Shown here piece by piece: positions 37,462-49,404 of a stretch of 64,000 nucleotides of DNA. Source of the stretch: Oscheius onirici. Lineage: Eukaryota; Nematoda; Chromadorea; Rhabditida; Rhabditidae. The stretch spans positions 4,228,398 to 4,292,397 of the forward strand of contig OW051469.1 in assembly GCA_932521025.1 (NCBI GenBank), read 5' to 3'. The notes beneath the pieces are model-generated. The model did not search any database and was not told where the DNA came from. It saw only the letters and a list, made by a program, of their open reading frames with translations. Made by a program: the position numbers and the translations under genes. Every line of letters begins with the position of its first letter. Position 1 is the stretch's first letter.

Positions 37462-40037
37462 GAGCAGTTAATTGGTCACGGGCAGACTGATTGGTCTCTT
37501 GGTCAAAGCCGTGTCAACAAATCTAGCGCATTCAGCTCTATTTTCAATAGGAACAAGAATACAAATAGGCAAACTTGTATGGAAGTAATTTGTATTTTTC
37601 GGTGAGTAATGTCGTGAACAGTACGGAATGAGAATGTAACTACAAAAGGGAGGACAGAGAACACTTCAGAAGAGCATGTTGTTGAAAAGGAACTGGAACG
37701 TTCAGCTAGGAAAGACAATCGGAGCAGGATGGTACAAGTTACAGAAACGTTTCTGTTTGCTTAATGTGTTTAAACACTAATAACATTACACAAATAAAGG
37801 CTCAAGTGTTAAGCCTTATGGAATCTCGTTTACCAGAAAAGGAAGCCTCCCAGTGTGAGTCGATGAAACTTCTGTCATGTTCTGGAAATTTCTAGCGCCC
37901 TGAAGTCGGTTGAAATCCGAAAAACAACAATAAAATCGAAAAGACGACTGGTAAAAAGTTATGCCAGCGTTTCAGTCGAACTAGATATGCAAGGAACACT
38001 ACAGTTTCAGAAATGCGACACAAAGGACAAGTCTATCTCATGGGTTATCGAAAACTAGGAAAAGTCTGTAGAATATACAGAATATAAAAGTGTTTGCTTT
38101 TGAAAGGAAATGTTGTTTGGCGAGGGATAGATCCGATAAAGTGAAAAGAAATTACGAAACTCTGTTATCCTTGGCCACAGATGAACTGAAAATAGCTAAC
38201 TGAACAAGGGACAACAAAATCCAAGCGTTATGGTTTATTTCCCACGATACTACCAAGAATATAACAAAGAAGAAAATTGTCGTCTAATCACATTTTCGGA
38301 CATTCTAAAATCCAACTAGAAAAAGCGATAAGTTGCACGATGGGAGGAGGAAATGAACCGTAATGAGGAGCGGAAAGTAGATAGGAAAAACCTCCCTCAT
38401 GATAGCTGAAATTATCTATTTCGAAAGCTCTGATTACAAACAGCGAAAACAGGAAACGCTGGTCATGTGAAAACGAAAAAGGTTTCTTAATTGGAAGTAC
38501 TACAGAGAGACAGCTGCAGCCAGAAGTGAACAATTAAACTGATGAAGTTGTCTGGTCAACGGACAAAAATGTACGAATTGTTCTTTGACTCTATCCTACA
38601 AGAGAAGCAAAGAATGGTCAATTTTCGGTTACTGTATGCCTTATTAATAGAACTTAAAAAGACTATTTCTCCAATAAGAATCAGAATTGTAAGCTGCGCG
38701 CTAATAAATTAATTCCACTTTTGATCTAAGTCAATCAGTGGTGGATAAAGTATAGGTTTGAACTGAATGAGCTCGACTGATCTAGTCTTTTGTATTTAAT
38801 CAGGGTTGGTTTGGGTATCATTATTTTTCCATATAAATGATTCAGGATAACCAACACTGTAAAGATTGAATGATCAGTTTGTTTATAACTTACCAGAATG
38901 TTATCTCAAAACTTCTAGTCTCACTTAGTCTGTAAAATTGAAGAAAACACTTGGTTCAGCAGAAGTAAGGTTCTCATTCTGGACCGACTAGACAAATGAC
39001 TAGACTCTCTAGAGAACTGACGCAATAGTCCATCCTCAAACCAGTCAACATCTCATATTTATACAAGCTAATTGGCGCTTCCCATGTCACCTGTCATGCT
39101 TTGAGAAACAGTAATTTTCGGTTATTTTGAGAAACGGTAGAGACTAGCCGTGTACTCTATTAGCTGGACATAAAGTGTTTCAGCTGCCAATTTGTCACAG
39201 ATGTAGATCAAAATTGTAGAGCTATTCCTGGCAACAATATAAAATGATCGGATAGAACTTTGGAGGGGAATTTGTTTGAGCAGCTGTCCTACTGATTGAG
39301 GGCAAGTTTCAAAGGAAGCTCTGTCACATCACTTCATTCAATGGATTTGATTAGAACTGCGGAAACAACAGGGGTTTTGCAATTAACTGGAGTTCTTTAG
39401 TTTTGAAATTGCAGGCCTAGTAATTCTACCATAAAAACGTCTATACTGATTTGAAGTTTGGAAACACTGAAAAGAAGACATGTTCATGAACTGTCGATGT
39501 GAAATTTAGAACAGTTTAAATTATTTGGTTTATGAAAAGGTAGTGAAACTGACTGATCGGAGCTGGAAACACTAGGACAAATGAAACGATTGTAAAACTC
39601 AGACGACAGAATAATCCAATCGCATTGCTAGACATACAAGACAAAGTTCAAGACTAAATTATACGATGGAAACGGCTTTCAGCGGGGTTCATGTCTTGAG
39701 CATTTCAACCTTTTAATTCAGCTCATTCTAGACGAAGGGTTTAAGTATTTCCGAGTGTGTTGTCGTAAAATTTAACATTAGAAATAGACCCCATCCACTT
39801 ACAAAAGAGTAAAAATCCGACAAAGAAAACAGCATTAGAGCCTTATGATTATACTTAACCTAATGTGCCTCTCGTGGCTTGACCTTTAGACAACACTAGA
39901 CTCTTATTGCACTCATGCAGAAATTGATCTGTTGATAGTCGGCGCTGACGTCTCCTGATTGCCTGATTGTCATTAGCGGAGTAATTTATAACTCTCTTCA
40001 TTACAATAAAAACTCTATGTATAATCTTTTAGAGAGC
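37462..40037. other. 2.6 kb with no recognised feature
   Basis: AT-rich, no open frame of note, no exon with paired splice sites, no RNA gene or repeat that I can recognise. It separates the receptor promoter from the 3' end of the V-ATPase gene. Confidence 0.5.
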
Positions 40038-43000
40038 CTACTGCTCCAATCCCTCGGAGATTCGGATGATTTTATAGAACCAGAAGGGCTGGAACTCGTG
40101 TCCTCCACCTCCGTAGAACTTGCTGTTGAATTCGACCCTAGATTTCTATTTTAAGCAAAAAATATGCTTTCGAACCAGTGAAGACGAATAGCGTGAAGGA
40201 AGGCAGAGAGTCCTTCCATAAGAATCAGGATACAGATGGAGAGGAAGGCGAAGACGAACCAGATGAAGAAGATGCCTGCAGCACCTCCCCAACCGCCCAT
40301 TTTGAGGGCGATTCGGAGAAGCATTTGCCAGAGAACTTCGGAGAGTTGAGCGTGAGCAAGGGACAGGGCCCAGAGACGGAGATAGGAAGCAGTGTGGGAG
40401 ATACAGCCGAGAGCGAACTCGATCGTGTGAATGGCTTGGTAGACGAGCACGTCGCCGAAGTTGAACTAAAAAGTAGAATAATTACTAGGTCTCAAAAATA
40501 TGCACTACTTTTTTGACCTGAAGACGACATTTCCGAGCTGCACAAGTTCAGCAAGCTTCTAGCCCTTCCCTGTGCTACTACATTACGGAATACCGAAAAG
40601 TTCAAAAGGTAGTCTTTGGCATGAAACCTAACTTTTGCACATTTTTCTGATAAGCTGGTGAAACTACACGCTCTTGACTTACCTCGTGGTGCTCATCGTC
40701 ATCTTCGCTACCGTGTCCCATATCAACTGGCAGTCCCTTGTTGTGTCTCCAGCGAATGTAGAACGGCTTGACCAAGAGCATGACAGGGATGGAGATCAGT
40801 GCGACCAGGAGAAGAATGAGCTCGATCGTGTCCTGAAGTTCAGTTTTTAGAAAAGTGGAAGAAGAAAGAGTCTAACCTGCTTGGGGTACCACTGCTGCTG
40901 GAAGCACTGATCGTACATGGTATAATTGTAAGTTGTGCCATCAAGCGTCACATTGGAGATGACGCTAGTGGTATTTGTGAGATTGAAATCGACGAAACCG
41001 GGGGTACGCTTCTTCTTCATGAACATGTTGATTAGTCCGATCAGAAGTGATGGGGCACAGTAGGGACCGGGGTAGAGATAGCTCGTAGTTCCCCAGAGAA
41101 TCTTCGGCTTGACCCAGACCAGAACCCATTTGAGGACGATTTGGACACAGAGGTAGACGAAGATGCAGCCCAAGAACAAAACTTGTGGAATGAAGACGAA
41201 GACGGTGTCGACGATGGAACGCTTGTGAATGTAGTTGCAAAGAGAGATCATCAGTCCGAAAAACATCTGTCCAACTCCGAGCAAAATCGACGTTTTCATC
41301 TTCATCGGATTGAGGAAGTTGAGCTTGTTGATTGAAAAGTTCCAGATGGGATCGACTCCGAAGGGATAGGGACCGGAAGTGGGATCGAAGGAATCTTCAG
41401 GAGCATAGGTCAGATCAGCTTCTTTATTTCCTCCGTCACTGGACATGGCAGTCGTGTTCATCATGTCGTCCAGCCATTGGTCACTAGAAAATGTTATTAG
41501 ATAGTCTGAGAGACAGAGAGACTTACTTATAACCTTCCGGAACCTTCCAAGCAGATCCAAAGATATCAATCGACTTGGAGTAGATATCATTGTACAGTAA
41601 TCCAGTGTATATGGAGAAGAGAGCCATAAGAAAGACGACATAACGACCTCCAAAGAAAGTATTGAAAATCTCGTCCTTGATCTTCGCGTCGATGATCTTT
41701 TTCTCGTAGATGAGGAAGGCAGAAGCGGCAATGAGCATAATAATCCCGTGACCAGAGTCTCCGAACATGACGGCGAAGAGGAAGGGGAAAGAAATGATGG
41801 TCCAGGGAGCGGGATTGACCTCTCGGTAGTTGGCAATACCGTAAGCGTCGACAATGTTCTGGAAGCCCTGAGTGAACTTGTTCAGTCGGAAGTAGGTCGG
41901 AGGAGTTCTGTGGGTATCCATCTCATTCAAGACGGCATGGACATGACTTCCGGACTGGTCAACACCCCTCTTTAGAGCCTCTCTGACGAGATAAATATCG
42001 TCAGTTGGCACCCAGCATTCGGCGATGAGAGCCTTCTGAGTCACATCGACCGAGAACATGTTGAGAGTGTGGAAGATACTCTTCAGTTTGATCAACTGGA
42101 TGTTCCACATGGCCAGGTTCAGAGCGGCGGCGTTGATAATCTTCGCACGATAGTCCAGAGTTCGACTGATGACAGCCTTCATGTCCTCAGCCTGGGTGTG
42201 GATCTGGTCGAGAAGAATCTGTCTCTCAGCCTGACTGTCCGGGCAGTTGTAGATGATTGCGTGGTAGGCGGCACAGATCTTCTTGACTCGGGTACGGAGC
42301 TGATCTCCGGAAAAGAAGAGGATGAAGACGGCCTTTCCGTGTTGTGGGCCACTGTGCTTCTAAAAGAATGGAGGTTATGGGAGTGACAAAGAAATACCGC
42401 GAAGAAGTCAGTCTGCTCAGTAATGTCCATGGTTCTGAGGAAGACCTTTCCACGACACATTCTCCACATGGTCTTCTCGAAGGAGAGCACCTTTTCGCGG
42501 CTGATCACACCGGTCACGAACCTGGAAATGGGTAACATTACACACTGTTGTAAAAATTAATAGCATACTGACAAGCTTGGGATCAAGGTTGTCTAGCCAG
42601 GAGAGTTATGAAGACTGTAACCCAAGACACTGGACCTATTAGGATAGTTAAACGGCCTTAAACAGACTATGGTCAGTGCACTGATCTTTCAGGCCTCACT
42701 GAGAATCATTTGAGTTCCTTTTGATCACTAGTTTCCAATAATGGTCTTCGGTTATACATTGAAGACTTTTTCAACAGTCCAAGACAAAAATATCTATAGA
42801 CTAATTAATTATCGTCAGCAGTTTAAAATTCGAATGTAACTTAAAGCGAGCCTCCCCCGCTTGCTGATAGCACCGTGTATTAGCTGATTAGCAAAGCTCA
42901 TGTGCGTCGCCGAGGATCGGTGCCGCTTCCGCTAACTGGCCTAGTGGATAACATTATTGACTGTAAAACAAATGAGCAGGAGTTCGATTCCCACGTGCGT

Positions 43001-44553
43001 ATAATGTTTTTTGCATTTCTCTGGGACACTCGGGGATGTTTATCTTTCGACATCCTTATATGAAACGGGGATTGGGTACATAAATTGGCTTCAGCATCAT
43101 TATCGAATGCACAGACTTTTACTGTCTAACTCGCTCCTTCGTTAATATGTTTTATAAGACGTGTAAACGAATAAGCAAAAGACAATTACCGTGCCAAAGT
43201 GCTGAACCCTGTACTTCAAAAATAGTAAATCACGCAGAGTACCACTACACCACTGAATCAGGAGTCGGAAGAAAATGCGCGCGCAAATTCAAAAGGGATA
43301 ACGGGGGAGGCTCGCTCTAAGTTTTTTTCTAACTGAATACTGTCAATAGAAACTGTTTAAATATAACATATTGCATGCATCTTTAAAAAAAAGTTAGACG
43401 CAATTAGAGAAGTCTCGTGAATCATAGAAGTACCTCCAATTATACATAGTCGTCAACGTCTTCAGATACAGCAAATGTCTAATGCTACTGTTTTGCACAG
43501 ACTCTGAGCCTCCTAACTTTAAGCTACTTTAAAGCCATAGTCAGGGCTCTTTGTCTAGAGCACTCAAATTACTCTTCTCTTCACCCTTACTTCAGTTCGG
43601 TATCGTCTCTCCTAGCGTCCTTATCGAAATCGGACTTCAGACCGATGGTCAGTGGACCGGCTCCCCCTCTGGCAGCCTCACTGATGGACATGGCTGCTTC
43701 CCTCTTGGTCGGCTGTAAATTCCATAATCAATTTTGGAGGCACAGGTGTGACGCCACACTCTCTGATAAGCGGGACGAGAGACCGACAATTGGTTTTATG
43801 TCTCTCTTCCGAACATGTGTACTTACCCCATCCAGAAGATGCTTGACTCTCTCGAGAACAGCTTTCATTTCCAGAAGTTGGACGTGGTTCTTGGTCAGAA
43901 CTTTAGTGTTCTGATTGATGGAACGGAGCTCCTCATCGAGCTTGTCAAAGTCGGCTTCCAGCTGGAGCATGTGTCTTGGCATCGGGGACGGGACATGCTC
44001 TCTGATGTCAGGGATTGGAATCTCGTCCTTCTCGACTTCCTCACGGATGAAATCTGAAAAACATCAATGGAAAGCATACAGAACAGAACTTTTCTCTTTT
44101 TTCTGGGTACAGGAAAGAACTTTCACTACAGAGAAGCAGAGTCAAAGGATCCGTAGGAGCCACTCTAGAGGCTAGGCTCTATCGGGAAAGTCTAGTGATC
44201 GAAGAAAAAGGAAAAATCCAAATCATGTACTCAATTTGCGTTTAAATACTCAACTAGACTAACGTCAAGCATTCGGTCATAAAAAACGGATAGCTTGAAT
44301 AGGTTACTTGAACTCACTGAGCTTCCTCTCCATATCCTCGCATCTCTTGACTTCATTGACAAACTTCTTCTGGTAGGGATTCAATTCCTCATTCAGCTGA
44401 AATCAAGATGTTAAAAAGTTTGAAGTTCAGACCAACATCTCTGAACTGAGCTTTTCCCAGTTCTCCCAGCTCTGCCACACACTGGTAGGCACTGTCGGTC
44501 TGCAGGAAGACCTGACAGAGGGACATGATCTCCGAACGGTAGATTGTCCCCAT
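40038..44553 (-). CDS. V-type proton ATPase subunit a
   Basis: Membrane subunit that forms the proton half-channels of the V0 sector; orthologue of the unc-32/vha-5/vha-6/vha-7 group. Exons from ATG 44553: 44437-44553, 44318-44396, 43827-44053, 43591-43712, then ...-42521 onward. The N-terminal cytosolic half has [20 protein letters not shown] and [39 protein letters not shown]. The membrane half begins with [15 protein letters not shown], then [13 protein letters not shown], and contains [20 protein letters not shown] with the essential TM7 Arg. It ends [17 protein letters not shown] and [16 protein letters not shown]. About 850 residues, normal length. The N-terminus is closer to unc-32 than to vha-5. 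Intron 42522-43590 holds an inverted-repeat element. A 37-nt intron splits Trp in LHW-VEF near the C-terminus. Confidence 0.95.
42839..43322. mobile_element. 484-bp inverted-repeat element with two tRNA-like modules
   Basis: Terminal inverted repeats of 21 bp, ACTTAAAGCGAGCCTCCCCC at 42839 and its complement at 43302-43322, with one mismatch. TA is present at both outer edges (a possible Tc1/mariner-style TA target). Inside, on the plus strand, are a tRNA A-box (TGGCCTAGTGG, 42937-42947), a B-box (AGTTCGATTCC, 42981-42991) and a T6 run. On the minus strand are a second A-box (TGGTGTAGTGG, 43242-43252) and a weaker B-box (GGGTTCAGCAC, 43199-43209). No coding capacity. It lies within an intron of the V-ATPase gene. 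Confidence 0.75.
42930..43012 (+). ncRNA. Degenerate tRNA-like Pol III unit
   Basis: Consensus A-box and near-consensus B-box at tRNA spacing, an anticodon-loop-like CTGTAAA (would be GUA), and a TTTTTT terminator 15 nt past the B-box. The acceptor stem pairs in only about 4 of 7 positions and the T-stem in 2 of 5, so this is not a normal tRNA. Best described as a tRNA-derived pseudogene or SINE-like module. Confidence 0.5.
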
Positions 44554-44835
44554 TTTGAACGGAGGGGTTGGATCTAATTACTGAAAAGGAACTAATTGGT
44601 TCAGTAAAAGACAGAAATTTAGAGTGGCAGAAAGAGTACAGACTGATGAGAAGAAGTGTGCAGTCGTCCTTATCGGGAAGACAGGATGTTACAGCTGCCG
44701 CTGAAGCTGATAATCCTGTAGATTGGAAAAGACGAATAGTTGGTTTTGGGTCCCGAAAACAGAAAGAGAAGAACTGTGAGTCAAAACAATCGACAGACTG
44801 ACTCTTATCAATGCTCACAACTTTATGGCTATCTA

Positions 44836-45151
44836 CTATTTTCCATCGGGCTTCATGGTCGTGGGCGGGTAGATGTAGGCCTGGTAGTAGCGCACTTCGA
44901 GCGGTTTCTTCTCCTCCATCGGCTCTTCGGGAACAGGCTTCTCAATGAACGGTCCCCAGAAGGCTCGTCTCTCCTCGTTCGTCTTGCAGCGGAACATCAT
45001 TTTCAACTGTTCCCACTGGAAAGATTACTGTGAGGGAGACTGACAGTAGACCTACCGAAGTGGCATAGCATTTGAAGGTGAGGTAGTTGAAGGGTAGCTT
45101 AGTCTTTTTGACAGCCTTCTTCTCGATCGGATCCGTCATCTCTGCAGCCAT
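44836..45151 (-). CDS. Conserved-looking 91-residue basic protein, function unknown
   Basis: Two exons, 45056-45151 and 44836-45015, phase 0, 91 residues. It starts MAAEMTDPIEKKAVKKTKLP, then has NYLTFKCYATSWEQLKMM, CKTNEERRAFWGPF, a Pro/Glu-rich stretch and a C-terminus YYQAYIYPPTTMKPDGK. No signal peptide or membrane segment. Short size, basic charge and aromatic tail would fit a small mitochondrial or ribonucleoprotein subunit, but I do not recognise it. Its start is 48 bp from the start of the divergent plus-strand gene, so the two must share a promoter. Confidence 0.75.
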
Positions 45152-45199
45152 TTCGGGGTCGGCTGACGGGGGGTTACTCCGCAACCAAAGTCACACTAA
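45152..45199. promoter_or_regulatory. 48-bp bidirectional promoter interval
   Basis: Only 48 bp separate the ATGs of the divergent genes at 45151 (minus) and 45200 (plus). Any shared promoter must be within this interval or overlap the first exons. Confidence 0.5.
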
Positions 45200-46087
45200 A
45201 TGGATCGCCGAAAGCTCTCTCTTACTCTTTCAGAAGACGACTTACGAAAAAATACTAGTCAAAACAGTAGGAAACTTTTTTATTTTTACACTAATCTATT
45301 TTATAGATAGCAGAAGACAAACTCCCGTTTCCAGAGAATTTAGAGAGTCTTCAGAGGAGAGATTGAGAGCGAGGATCAGAGAAATGTTGGTTGAAGAGAG
45401 GAGCAAAGAGTACACCCCTCCTCCTCGTCCAGTTATTCCGATCACTCCCATGGTGGTCAGGAGAACTCCAGTCCCTAGAAGCCCTGTTCCTACTCTTCCC
45501 CTTCCAACATCATCTGGAAGATATCAGGTGAGGCTAAAGAGACAGAAAGACATCACCAATTGTACTGTATCTCCTCATCACATTCATCTTGTGCCAGTTC
45601 TCTCCACTTAAGAGAACAAGTTACAATCTAAGTTAGTTCTGACAAGTCAATTGGAAACTAGTTTCAAAAGAACTCCAGTCTTTACGATGGCTTCGTCCGT
45701 TTCTCTGTCCCTCTTACTTCGTCCGTTTCTCTGCCCCTCGTCCGTTTCTCTGTCCCTCTTACCCAACTTCTTACAGACTTCTAATACACCCTATCGTCGC
45801 GTCAACAACTGTCAGTACTTTGACTGGGACAATGAAGAAGGAACCCAGACAAGTATCAGTAAACCTCAAGTGGTTTCTCATCAGAGAGAGCGGTATGTTT
45901 TCGTTCCAACCAAAATCAGTTTCTTTGATGGGACGATCCCATCATCCACTCGAAGGATTATTGTGAGATGTGTTCCATGGCAAAGAAGGCTTTCGAGAGG
46001 GAACAGGAGGCGAAGCAGAAGAAAAAGGGCAACATCAGTAGACACTGTGAAGATATTCGGATCTTCCAAGAGGAATCTAACCAATAA
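45200..46087 (+). CDS. Arg-rich protein with Cys/His motifs, first gene of a tight pair
   Basis: Exons 45200-45266, 45307-45527, 45777-~45869 and 45956-46087 give about 171 residues. The N-terminus is disordered and basic (MDRRKLSLTLSEDDLRKN; RARIREMLVEERSKEY; a PPPRP and TPVPRSPVPTLPLPT region). Exon 3 has YRRVNNCQYFDWDNEEG, which resembles the second half of a GRF zinc finger, but the usual upstream CxC is not visible. Exon 4 has CEMC and HCEDI, possible metal ligands, around a charged helix (AFEREQEAKQKKK). The exact donor of exon 3 is uncertain. The stop codon overlaps AATAAA, and the acceptor of the next gene is 24 nt away. Function unknown. Confidence 0.6.
45692..45762 (+). repeat. Three-unit minisatellite
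   Basis: TCGTCCGTTTCTCTGTCCCT and close variants occur three times in tandem with a partly deleted middle unit. It lies in the intron before exon 3 of the Arg-rich protein gene. Confidence 0.8.
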
Positions 46088-46111
46088 ATATCTTTCTTGT
46101 TCCTTTTTCAG
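46083..46111 (+). promoter_or_regulatory. Poly(A) signal and trans-splice-like acceptor between two genes
   Basis: AATAAA (46083-46088) overlaps the stop of the upstream gene and is followed by TATCTTTCTTGTTCCTTTTT and CAG ending at 46111. There is only room for cleavage and a 3' splice site, as in nematode operons where 3' end formation and trans-splicing are adjacent. Confidence 0.6.
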
Positions 46112-46158
46112 TTCCCGCGCGCGTAACCATGACTACCGACGGGTAGTCTTACAGCCAG

Positions 46159-48158
46159 ATGTACACTTCTTCCAGGGCTGCGGCTGCTGGTAAACCACAG
46201 TTATCTCAATCGGCTTTGGTATGAACATCTATTTGATTTAGCAGAGTTCTTTTAGAGCTATCTGCAAGGACTAGAACAGTCGACAAAGAAACTCAGGTCC
46301 GGAATCAATGAGAAGCCAAAGTGAGTCGAGTGTCTCTCTCCTTATTAGTCTCGATCAGACCACCAGCTAGTCTTTCATCCAGGAGAGGATCTCTTTCCTC
46401 CATGATCTCTCAGCTCAGAAGTGGGAAAAGTATGGATTCGGAGGATGAGGAGGATGTCTTCAAGTGAGTCTCTCTATCGCTGATCAATCCCATTTAGTGA
46501 ATCTTTCGGCAAACTCTCTTCCATTCTGGATGAGTCGAGTGACTCTTCCGGTCGAGAAAAAGTCCTCCTCGACCTGAACTTTGATCCGATAGTCACCAAG
46601 CCCAGTCCCATTCGTGCTCTACCAGGACTGGCGCAAGTGGGAAGGAGTTCCATTTCGGAACTTAGAGAACTCCGCAATTCTATTGATCAGTCACTTCAGC
46701 AGCCGGTCCAACAGAGTTTGAAGGTACTTGCTAGCTTTATGAGATGAAGAGTTTGTTCAGAAGGATTACGCCCGTGGCTCTTCGAAGGCTGCTGTCAAGA
46801 GGAGTATTTTCAAGAAGCAGGACAGTGATGAGCTGTCAGAGGTTGAGGAAGAGGTGGAAACGGATAAGGACAGCTCCAAGAAAACTGCTCCAAAGAAGAG
46901 TCCCTTCAAGAATATCGTCGAAAGTGGCAGTTCAGATGCCGAGTCCATTGATTTTGAGGTGAGACTCTTTTTTATACAAAAGACGACTGTTCAGGTGGTC
47001 AAGGAACCGGTTGAGCGACTGAGAGGAAGAAAGGTCTCATTCAGAACACCCACATCATCAGAAAGCAGTTCTAGTGTCTCTGAGAGTAACAGTTCTGGAT
47101 CGGATTCCACTTCTTCCAAATCTTCCTCATCGAGGTCGACATCGAAGTGAGTTTCATTGAAAGCAAATTAATAATATTTTAGAAACTCATCCCGTTCTTC
47201 CAGTTCGTCTACTGTTAAGAATGAGTCGAGTGACCAAGAAGAATCATCAGCCTATGAGGAAGACTTCGAGGAGCAGGAAGAATCCAGAAGACCATCACCC
47301 CAAGTGACTTTACAGTCCAGAAGACCCAGTCGCTTTACAGTAGAGCCTGTTGAGGACGCCTTGTCTCCCAAGAAATCTGGAGAAGAGAATTTGGTTCAGA
47401 CCACTTCCAGTAGGCCGCTGGAATCTGTAGTAGTTGACCAAACTCGTCTGGTTGAAACCCTGATCAAACCACTGGTTGAGAGACAGAATACGGTCGTACG
47501 ATCAGATGAGCCTGTTGTTGAGAGACAGTTGCCCTCTGATTCTTTGAAGATGAGAGACATTCGGGAAGAGAATTTTTCGAAGAGGACAGAAGAAACTGAC
47601 AGAGTTCTCTCACAGTATGTCACTGGATCAATTAGAACTGATATACCAGTTCCAAATGAACCTCCCGTTCAGACGGAAGCCGCTCTCTTATCAACTACTG
47701 GAAGAACGAGACAGACAGACATGCCAGTACTAAAAGACTCGACTCCCTCTCTGGGTACTGTATCTCTAGAAGATCGTTTTCAAGACCTGATGAATGATTT
47801 CTTGGCCAAGAATCAGTTATCTCTTCAGCCTGCCCTGAACTCTTCGATTAGACAAGAGTCGAGGAAGAGAAGTGACCAGATTTTCAAGAGTCACGACTCT
47901 GGAACCCAGACTGAACAAGAGCCTCATCAGAATACAATTAGTCCATTACAAGACGTTCTTCTGGTATCCGAAGGAGTGCAAGGTACTCTCAGAACTGTGA
48001 TAGAGACTCATGTTCGGATGGTAGAGGACATGAATCGACTCGAATGGAATACTCTCAACAACTGGCAACAAGAATTGACCCTCCTGAAACAGCATTATGA
48101 TAGTCCCTCCATGGAAAAGTTGACCAGACTCATAGAGGACCGAGTGGGAAAACAATAA
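46159..48158 (+). CDS. Long Ser/Glu-rich disordered protein with C-terminal helical domain
   Basis: About ten exons of ordinary size in phase, ~600 residues. Starts MYTSSRAAAAGKPQLSQSAL. The middle is low-complexity Ser/Glu/Lys (ESSSSVSESNSSGSDSTSSK, EVEEEVETDKDSSKKTAPKK) and Pro/Arg motifs. Only the last ~70 residues look ordered: LLVSEGVQGTLRTVIETHVR, DMNRLEWNTLNNWQQELTLL, LTRLIEDRVGKQ. This helical tail is faintly like the C-terminus of C19orf44-type (DUF4614) ciliary proteins, but that is a guess. An earlier in-frame ATG is followed at once by a stop, so ATG 46159 is the likely start. AATAAA overlaps the stop codon. It is the second gene of the tight pair. Confidence 0.75.
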
Positions 48159-48392
48159 AAAGTTTTGTCAGCATTCTCGTTTGATTCAAATGTGTCATGA
48201 CGGGAAAATTGGTCTGCTGTACCAGTGATCATAAGTGTCTCTCGGGTTCTCCTGTTTCAAGGTCATGTTTACTTTGGTTACCGACTGAAGAGAGAACACT
48301 TCCTGACTCGGAGGAAAACAAAGGGTAGAGAACAAACAGAGTACGTCTCTCTCCAATTCAAAGCAAAATTGAAAACATAAAGCTTTATTGAG

Positions 48393-49114
48393 TTAGAAAG
48401 GAGTCTCAGGACGTGTGGCCAGCCACTTCTTGACTTCGGGAATGTTGTGAATCTTCTGGAGATGCTTCTCAATCTCGGGGAATCCCTCGGTGTACTCGGG
48501 GACCTTGGCCTTAACAGTAGAGACATGCTCGGCCAAGATGAGATCAGCGAAAGTGAGATCGTTTCCAGCCAGGAAGCCTAAAATCAATTTTTTGTCAAAA
48601 ACTTAAGACTATGCTCACCAGAGGAGCTCTTCTGAAGGAAGGCGGTAATATACTTGAAGTACTTGTTTCTAGCGGGGATCAGAATATCCTTCTTCAATTC
48701 CTCGAGCTTTGCCGGCTCGGTAGCAGGGTATCCAATCATGGGATAGAAGTACCCACGGATCTCAACATAGTAGTCCTTGTACTGATCAGCTAGAGCGTCG
48801 ACGATGGCCTCCTCGTAGGGAGTTTTTCCAGCATGACCGGTCTTTCTGGCCACATAGCGGGCGACGGCAATAGACTGAGGAATCAGCTGGCCGTCAACTT
48901 CGAGAACGGGCATCTGTCCGAATGGCATCTCTGAATAGATGAATAAATTCCAAAAATAATATAATTACTCACTTTCTTGAAGAGACTTGTCACTGAGCCA
49001 CTTCTCATGGTCGACTCGGACATCCTCAAAGGGAGTGTTGGAAATGGCAAACAGCTGACGAGTGACCTCTCCCAGACCACGGCCGTTGAAATAGTAGAAC
49101 TTGTACTCGGGCAT
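48393..49114 (-). CDS. Glutathione S-transferase, sigma class
   Basis: Cytosolic detoxification enzyme of about 205 residues in three exons. The N-terminal thioredoxin-like domain has MPEYKFYYFNGRGLGEVTRQ with the catalytic Tyr near residue 8, FGQMPVLEVDGQLIPQSIAV with the cis-Pro of the glutathione site, and SIAVARYVARK. The C-terminal helical domain has DALADQYKDYYVEIRGYFYP and FLAGNDLTFADLILAEHV. It ends KKWLATRPETPF. The gene has a TATA box 41 bp before the ATG and AATAAA just after the stop, and is convergent with the disordered-protein gene (234 bp apart). Confidence 0.95.
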
Positions 49115-49154
49115 GTTGAATGTGAGAGTTGACTGGAGTGAAAGCGGCCTAGGC

Positions 49155-49164
49155 TATATTTATA
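49155..49164 (-). promoter_or_regulatory. TATA box of the glutathione S-transferase gene
   Basis: TATAAATATA on the minus strand, 41 bp upstream of the ATG, predicts a start site about 10-15 bp before the coding region and a very short leader. The clearest core promoter in the window. Confidence 0.6.
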
Positions 49165-49404
49165 CACTGGAGGCGGGGCGCCGGGCAAAATCAGAGTGAA
49201 AATCGATGGCGGCCAGAGGTCAGAGTCAGCGATTTGTCAGCAAAAGCACGAAAATAACAGAAAGTGTGTGTTCCGAATGTGCTTGATCAAAGAGAATGTC
49301 ATCCTCATGTCTGGGGTGTGGAATGAGATAGGACGTGAGCATGGAAACAGATTGATAGAGAGACACTAGAATGAAAGGCAAAGCCTTTGTTCAGTATTCA
49401 AGCG

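Noticed and set aside
42930..43001. A functional tRNA-Tyr(GUA) gene
   Set aside because: A- and B-boxes are good, but acceptor and T-stems pair poorly and it lies inside an inverted-repeat element. Kept only as a tRNA-like module.
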